Assembly (NCBI GenBank): GCA_029168955.1
Contig: JAPDOI010001926.1
Coordinates: 58,769-122,768, forward strand
DNA: 64,000 bases
Direction of reading: 5' to 3'
Origin: Aplectana chamaeleonis
Lineage: Eukaryota > Nematoda > Chromadorea > Rhabditida > Cosmocercidae
Part shown: piece after piece, positions 57,901 to 64,000 of the stretch
Numbering within the stretch: the first letter of the stretch is position 1
Layout: each line of letters starts with the position of its first letter
Made by a program: the position numbers and the translations under genes
Notes under the pieces: model-generated
Told to the model about the DNA's origin: nothing
The model's input: only the letters and a program-made list of their open reading frames with translations
The model's database searches: none

Positions 57901-60519
57901 CTACCGTCTTGGTCCTATTGTATGCATTGCCTACCTTTCCATGTGACAGAGTTGAGTGGGATCGCCACATGTCGCCACTTAAAGGCAGCGTTCACGATGA
58001 TCAACATCGGTGACTTTCCACAGTGTAATGAAAGGCGAGAAAAATCCTAGGCTCCCAGTGCCGAAAGAACGGTAGAAAACCAGCCAGGAGTGGCAAAATA
58101 ACGGCTGTAGACAAGCGTTTTGGAGTCGCAGAACCGCCCCGTGCTCCAGTTCCGCCCCCTCCCTATGAACAAAGGAAGACTCAGATTACACGAATAATCA
58201 AGTCTAGGAAGTGCTGATAAGTGAGCTGATCGCTTGATTGCACTCATAGGCATCATTATTCATAGCGGTCAATTCCTCCACGCACAAAAATCATTGTAAA
58301 CAAGGAAGAACCGCTTTGGCTCAAAAACACGGTTTCCGCGTTATTTTTAAGCATGCCTTGCTATATAGGGCACCAGACCTTCCGTAAACCGTGGAGATAT
58401 TGGAAGTGGAATCTATCGTGAACACTGCCTTTAAAGTCGCCAAATGTGCCATGAAGGTATAGGTTGCTGCCGACGACCTCGAAACAGTCAATGAAGGGCA
58501 GAAAGCATTTGAATTAGACTAGAAGTAGAAACAGACATCGGCAATTAAGAAAAGACAGTTCAACTCAAAAAGGAGCCTACGGCGCGTTTAAAATGTTTGT
58601 GGAGAGTACGTTAAATTTTTTGAGGTATCCCAGCGGACATGCTTTTCAGATTTCCGAGCTTCGCCTCTATTCTATGAAAAAGCTGAGAATTTTTTTTTGC
58701 ATGATTCAAAAGTATGCGGACTGTTCTAAGCACATGGTAGAATACTAAAATTTCATCAAAATTGTATAGCTCATGGATCCTCCCGAATTACTGTCGAGTT
58801 CAAATATCCACATTGACATACTACTGGTCAGGTTCTGGATTGTCTAATCGTCATTTCGTCCTACGCTATCATGCTCGCCAACCCCATCTCATTGGTAGCG
58901 GTATAGTGCATGTTATTATTTTGACCATCCCAGTAATGACGCCCCAGATTCCCACCAAGCAATGTCGCGGTTTTCTACTTGAACTGTGATTATCATGAAT
59001 TGAGCACCAAAATCACTACTATTCCGCACTCACATCGAGAAGTAAAGAATCTCAGCATAGTCTGAAAAAATCAACTACAAGATCAGGAATATCAGAACAA
59101 TATATGTTATGTATATGTAAAAAAAGGAAACAGAGGAGTCTTGAAGAATGGTGCCGCCCTACTTGGATAAACTCGGCCACCCATTCTTTCATGTTGATTC
59201 CTGAAAGCTTTTCTCAGCATAACGCTGTGTGCTTGTCATACCTTCCGATGCAGCCCTCATAACCCATAGTGCCCGCGAGTGGAATCCTGCAGAGGATTTC
59301 TTGTTCCCTTCGCCATCTTTAACCATAGCAGCTTACACCGTCCGCCACGTCTTAGGTTTGAAGCAAGCATAAGATCCATCGCGTAGGTCACGCATCACTC
59401 ATTCAACTCGACGAAACCGATTAAGTGCTTGTGTGGCAAACTGAATTGACGATGTCTTCAGTTCAATGAGTCATGGATGTGTGAAGGTCATGGTAAGTCG
59501 GTAAAATAAAGAAGCGGTTTTTAGTACGATATTCCCGTCCATGTTGACGCCTGCTTGGGAGGCTTCATTCTGCCGTTCATCAAGGACAAACATCCGTTCG
59601 ATTTCGGTGTTCCAGGAGTATGTTCGATTTCTGCTGATACTCACAAGGTGAGGATGCCAGCTATGAATTGTTTTTCTTTAGTTTGTATGTGTCCGAATAG
59701 GTGACCTAATCACCACCATTTTTAGCTGAGGGAACTCTTCATTACGCGAGCGCATTTTCGCGCTAGAGATAGGCGCCGTTTATACCTTCACGGCCAAGCG
59801 GCGCGGTCAAGTGCATGCCTATAATATCGATCGTGACGCACCGCGTGATCATCAATACATAAATGCACGGTGCCGCGCCGCTCAGCGGCGAGAGTATAAA
59901 CGACCCCTAAACGACTCAGTTAACGCCAAGTGTTTGGCCGGGATCATACTTACACCGCGGCGATGCATGACAAAAAGGGGTATCGATCAATCGCGGCGAT
60001 ATTGCGCATTGGAGGGATTCGATTGTTTCTATGAGCAGAACAACAGTTCATGGGGTGAAGTGGGGTGGGGCAAACATCATCCAACCGTATGAAACCTCCG
60101 TAAGTAATCACATTGCCAAATTTTGACCAAGTATGCATATCGTCCGTTCTCGGATAAATGTCCCATCCCATTGCACTCAGCGGACTGCCGTCTTGCTCAT
60201 CAAAACAATCGAGTCCCTCAAAAGCGCAATATCGCCGCGCTTGATCGATGCCGCTTTTTCTCATACATCGCCGCGACCGTCTGTAGTACGATCCCGGCCT
60301 CTGGAAACATCAAATGTGTGAAATCTGATTGTGAGTGACTCGAATTGCAATCCCTGCTAACCATAAGCTTAGACTTGTTAACAATATTCTCTTTTCAGTA
60401 TGGTCTATCGCCAAAGGGTTCATCTGTGGTACTTTACAAAAACAAGCAGTACTTACACAATCAGTACTTCTGCGATGCCGACTGGCAGGGAGGAATCTAC
60501 GCCTCTTCTACTTTAGAAG
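54960..60519 (+). CDS. spl-1: Sphingosine-1-phosphate lyase, N-terminal two thirds (exons 1-10)
   Basis: Pyridoxal-phosphate enzyme that splits sphingosine 1-phosphate into a fatty aldehyde and phosphoethanolamine, the exit step of sphingolipid breakdown in the ER membrane. Exons: 54960-55107, 55223-55296, 55385-55526, 55803-55888, 57092-57220, 57281-57369, 57501-57645, 57741-57815, 59525-59647, 60399-60519; all join in phase to 377 residues. One membrane segment spans about residues 22-44. Conserved blocks are [29 protein letters not shown] (phosphate-binding loop), PTSAHAAF (His about 230), VDACLGGF (Asp about 304) and SADTHK/YG with the cofactor Lys at 337. The loop form with ISI instead of the vertebrate ESI is, from memory, usual in nematodes. 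TTTTTCAG ends 7 bases before the ATG, a likely spliced-leader site. The first donor, GTCTGT, is weak. About 175 C-terminal residues are missing and probably lie beyond 64000. Confidence 0.92.
56088..56575. repeat. Foldback family member in lyase intron 4
   Basis: Left CTCAAAGGCAGTGTTCACGA and right TTCTGAACACTGCCTTCAAG. The body matches 16445-16925 and 34930-35405, including a C homopolymer near 56148. Confidence 0.7.
56648..57010. repeat. Foldback with a perfect 34-bp palindrome in each arm, lyase intron 4
   Basis: Outer ends TGAGGCGCTATTCATACTAC and the inverse near 57005 mirror each other. Each arm contains the same 34-bp perfect palindrome (56671-56704 and 56954-56987), centred on GGCACGCGCGTGCC. 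The middle contains CGGAGACGCG and GCCATGGCGGAGCGG blocks. Confidence 0.85.
57979..58434. repeat. Foldback family member in lyase intron 8
   Basis: Left TTAAAGGCAGCGTTCACGAT and right ATCGTGAACACTGCCTTTAA. GTCGCCA flanks both ends as a partial 8-9 bp target duplication, supporting insertion into the intron. Confidence 0.7.
59765..59915. repeat. 150-bp foldback in lyase intron 9
   Basis: GGCGCCGTTTATACC near 59773 is mirrored by GAGTATAAACGACCCC near 59900. GCGGCGCGGTCAAGTGCAT and ATGCACGGTGCCGCGCCGC form the inner pair. Confidence 0.7.
59937..60302. repeat. 365-bp foldback in lyase intron 9
   Basis: GGCCGGGATCATACTTACACCG and the inverse near 60300 form the ends. GATCAATCGCGGCGATATTGCG mirrors CGCAATATCGCCGCGCTTGATC near 60230, and the AATCGATTGTTT-type blocks pair further in. 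Arms run about 160 bp with mismatches. Confidence 0.75.
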
Positions 60520-62700
60520 GTAAAATAGTAGTATATCTCGTTTGTCAAAGTCCATTTCGTTAGCTATTTCTTCTATAGTTCCTTCTACACAGCAAATAAG
60601 ATGAAAAGAGTCAACAGCGAAGCATTGTTGTTCCAGATTTCTAAAAAAACCGGAATCCTGTCATTGTTGTTCCCGAATTTTAAAAACCCCGGATCAAAAA
60701 ATTCTCTCATCATCTTTGAAATTTTGGTCGCTTTCCTTAAGTTCCACACGTAGACTAAACCCCTATTTTAGAAAGCCCCTCTAATCACGCAACCATGCAT
60801 CCCACTTGGAACTTGGGGGCTTTTCGCAAGCAATCAACGAGAAAGTGAATAGTGGTCATTTCCGAGCTAAACTTGCTGCTCTCTTCCCTTCACGAATTGC
60901 CAAGCGTTTTCCATGTAAGTCGACGACAAGCCTTAAAGCGGAGAATGTGATTCAGTGGATTACCGAGGAGGTGGAGCCACCTTCTATGGTGGCTCCTGGG
61001 TGCGCGCTCCTGATCAACAAAGACGGCTATCTAAATCTAGTCCTACCGACCTGTGTTTGATCCACAAGCAGTTGATCAGCAGCCAGAATAGCAGAAAGCT
61101 AACCACGATGGTCAGACCACAGTAGATGAGCCTGGCCACAATTGGCGACTCAGGATGGAAATTTACGACTAAATTTTACTAGATTACGACAAAAATTTAG
61201 TAAATTACCTGAGATTTTTACTAGATTTGGGCAAAGATTAGTCGAAAATTTCACGTAAATCTCTAAAATTTATTCGAAGTCTACTAAATTTTGCTAGTAT
61301 TTTACTCGTGTTTTCACTAAATTTAATACTGTTTTCCTAGTCTTTTACTAAAATTTACTGGTAAATTACTTCCGTTTTTTGATAAAAACTATTACGATTT
61401 CGGAACACTTCTTCAATACACTCATTTTATTACAAATAACGATACAACACTTTATATAATTATACTTCATCTCAATTTAAAAAGAATACATGTGGCCAGG
61501 ATGTCAGTAAGGAAATTGAAAAAAAACAACTATTCAGGAAACTTTGGGATGCAACCAATATCGACACGAATGAGACCAGATAAAATGATAAAAATTTATG
61601 TTTCCAAAACAACAATTACAAAACATGAAAATGTATCAGTGCAAATGATAAAAACTATGGATCACTGGGTAGACCGGGTACAGAAGGAGAGAAGTGATGA
61701 GATGAGAGGTTGCCACCGGAATGTATGGAGCTACACCAGACACGAGACGATTTGACCCTACCACTAAAATCCCTAAATAGAAAGATTGGCCACGAAGGCC
61801 ACCTTAACTAAGCCACGAAGGCCTGCTAACGTTCAAGGGAGGTCCGGAATTGGTCCAGGGGCAGTTGGACCCAGCTACAGCAGTCGATGGTCGGGAGAGA
61901 ATTCCTCGCACCTTCTCTGGCTTGCGTCTTTATACGCGCGCCACCGCCGCGCGCGATCACTCCTGCACTCCCGATCATTGATTCTGTGGCCAGGCATTTG
62001 ACCACACCATCAACCGTCGACAACTAACTCCACCCTAAAGGGCTTCCTACGTTTCAGCGGCATCCTCTCCTGGAAAGGTAAGCCTCCTTCTTGTTCCCCC
62101 GACATACAACAGTCACACTTCTGGCATATTTACCAGAAACATTAATTTACGAGCTCCATCACACCAATGACCGGATTCACAGACAGAAAAAAACAAATTT
62201 CTACTTACAGAGATGCATTGTGTTTCAAATTACTTGCGAAACCAAAAACACCTACTCAGACGCTCGCGGTTGTTCAAATAGAATTTCGATTGCCGAAAGT
62301 GCAGCTTTATTTTGGACTACAGAGTAAATTTGTAGATCAGATATGATATAATTATCAACTCTTCTACACCAAACTCCTGGAATCCTCCTTTCATAATAGT
62401 TTGATACTCTTCTTCTCGCAACATTTATCTGGCTAGGTTTTGCCAATAATGGCTTCTTCAGACTTTCAAAATGCAATAACTTTTGCGCTAATAATAAGTA
62501 CAAAGATATTATACAACGCTAGAAAAATATACCAAATTCAAAAATGATTAGCAGCGAGAGGGTTGAGAGCGCTGAATATCGTAGGTGTTACAGGGTGTTA
62601 TAGACAATACATACGACAATTATGGTGATGTAGGATTTGTTCACCAGCCGCATTAAAGAATGAGAATCTCCATGGTGATTCTCAAGTGAGGGAGGAGAGG
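60520..62700. other. Downstream of lyase exon 10, no recognised exon
   Basis: Probably a continuing intron, because the next lyase block (SRAG-type) was not found. It contains a TTTACTAAATTTTACTAG-like degenerate AT array at 61140-61385 and a short GCCACGAAGGCC direct repeat at about 61789-61826. Other frames show no motif. Confidence 0.4.
61140..61385. repeat. Degenerate AT-rich short-word array
   Basis: About 245 bp in which ACTAAATTTTACTAG, AAATTTAGTAAATTAC and similar words recur on both strands every 10-25 bases without a fixed period. No reading frame is present. Confidence 0.6.
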
Positions 62701-62719
62701 CTCGGTATTACAGGGAGTA

Positions 62720-64000
62720 CTAAATATTCTGGAATGACTTACTTGGATTTGACCGGTTGGTTTTCGCCTGACGCGGCTATTCCCAGCATCTTCACCGAGG
62801 TGTGCCGCCCCAGCAGTCAGCCGTGTCCATTTTTCACGGTCTTCAGCCACAATTTAAATCTTTATTCCATCCAGCTGTCACTATTCCATTTCCCGCGAAA
62901 TGAAACATCGCGCCTAAACTGTCTTTCGATGCCGAGTGACTTCAAATGCTCTTTAACCACATCCGTCCAGAACTTTCGCCTACGCCCAGGTGCGGGCCGT
63001 TTCCAGACAGGACGGGGAAGCATTCTTAAAGCGTATTGTGCGAGACGCATCCGGCGTTCTTTCTTAGTATATGCCTGAGCAGTCGAAGTCGATTTGCCAT
63101 TGCTGCTTGAGATGGCGTTAGGAGATGCTGGCACCTCTGTCGTGCTCAAGTGTTGATGTACTGCGTCGATTTCCTTGTAAATGTCTTCGTTATGGCATAC
63201 ACGCGGCCAAAAGATCCAAGAAAACGCCTAAAAGCTTCCTCTCCGTGCAATCCAACCTTTCAATCTGCGTCTTCGGTGCTGCCTACGTCTCCGATCCGTA
63301 CATCATGATAGGGCGAATAGCGGATAGGTAGACTTGACTTCCTTCGCGGTTGTGGTAGACCACAAACACATGGTTAGAGAATTAAATGCAGACGTAGCTT
63401 TCGCACATCGTTGTCGAATATCCGCTGCATAACTACCATCGCATAACTACTATAACTACCATCTTCAGCAAACAGCCCAAATAACAGAAATCGTCCACCA
63501 GTTCGATACGTTGTCCGTCCACACAAACTACCGTTGAAGGCTCCTGAGAGACCCACATCTGCTTGCATTTGTCGGGACGAAGACGAAGTCCATATAGGCT
63601 GCGGCATACTTCGAAAACGAGGTTTACAATCCTTTACAGTTTTGCGTTGTTTTCAGCGAATAACACGATGTCGTCGGCGTACTCCATGTCGACAAGGGAG
63701 CGTCCTGATGGTGTTAGGATTACATCCGCAGGAAACTGTTCTGCAACTCTACGCATGATGTCATCAACTGGGCGAAGTTGAAGGAGAAAAGGTTTTGCAA
63801 CGGCTACTTGCCTTACTACTGTTTTCACCTCGAAAGCTGACGTAAATCCGACAGGTGCATGAACTGCTGCTGTTGTTCCTTTGTTCATGTCCTCGATTAA
63901 CCGAACAAACTTTTTCCGGGACTCCATCTGCTCGCAGAGCATTGAGCAATCGATCACGATGAGCAGAGTCGAACGCGGCTTCAAAATCCAAAGCAAGCTG
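62720..64000 (-). mobile_element. Second RTE LINE copy, degenerate, cut by window end
   Basis: Minus-strand match to 17370-18560 of the first copy: FEAAFDSAHRDRLLNALRADGVPEK, then an intact EYADDIVLFAEN box, the KSLGIERQFRRDVSF block and the HLGEDA tail, spread over several frames. Frame breaks include a duplicated CATAACTAC segment near 63428-63460 and a deletion near 63060. It continues beyond 64000. Confidence 0.85.

Noticed and set aside
60806..61060. 84-codon frame downstream of lyase exon 10
   Set aside because: It does not match the expected continuation of the lyase and starts at a non-ATG codon, so it is not taken as exon 11.

Overview
The window looks like a repeat-rich, gene-poor stretch of a clade V parasitic nematode genome, most likely a hookworm or close strongylid. 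Introns follow the nematode TTTTCAG acceptor rule. The one confidently identified host gene is a nematode-type sphingosine-1-phosphate lyase. The transposons match types known from Ancylostoma: a bandit-like mariner, a dingo-like RTE LINE and a CR1 LINE. Species assignment is inference. No bacterial operons, rRNA, CRISPR array or convincing tRNA were seen. || Layout. 1-5.0 kb: the 3' end of an unrecognised plus-strand gene (exons 2681-2893, 4291-4459, 4828-4929) with a foldback element in its large intron. 5.8-12.7 kb: clustered MITEs and foldbacks, a TG microsatellite at 9.2 kb and a 210-bp palindrome at 9.8 kb. 12.75-13.92 kb: mariner copy 1, then 42-bp and 21-bp minisatellites (14.4-15.27 kb). 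15.3-17.0 kb: a 676-bp foldback and a 1-kb repeat whose inverted partner lies at 34.8-35.8 kb. 17.2-20.7 kb: a nearly full-length but dead RTE LINE on the minus strand. 22.3-24.4 kb: foldbacks. 24.45-33.24 kb: one plus-strand CR1 LINE split by nested insertions: a hairpin, a 540-bp insert, a 2.36-kb hAT-like element, a 2.89-kb hAT-like giant foldback and a 252-bp MITE. 33.8-34.8 kb: part of a second CR1, inverted. 35-47 kb: more foldbacks and MITEs, with few plausible genes. 47.2-49.4 kb: two GC-rich islands, a possible minus-strand exon and a small three-exon gene model. 50.43-51.68 kb: mariner copy 2, followed by a 42-bp minisatellite carrying CRE palindromes and a roughly 61-bp minisatellite. 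54.95-60.52 kb: ten exons of the S1P lyase gene, with foldbacks in its introns; its C-terminal part is not visible. 62.7-64.0 kb: a second, degenerate RTE copy running off the window. || The best leads are: a perfect four-unit heat-shock element upstream of the TATA box of mariner copy 2; three insertions in one CR1 whose removal with one target duplication restores its reading frame; a related 21/42/61-bp minisatellite family lying 3' of both mariner copies, one array carrying TGACGTCA every 42 bp exactly; and a large TTAAAGGCAG-ended foldback superfamily. Exon boundaries come from splice signals and phase only, and were not tested against transcripts.
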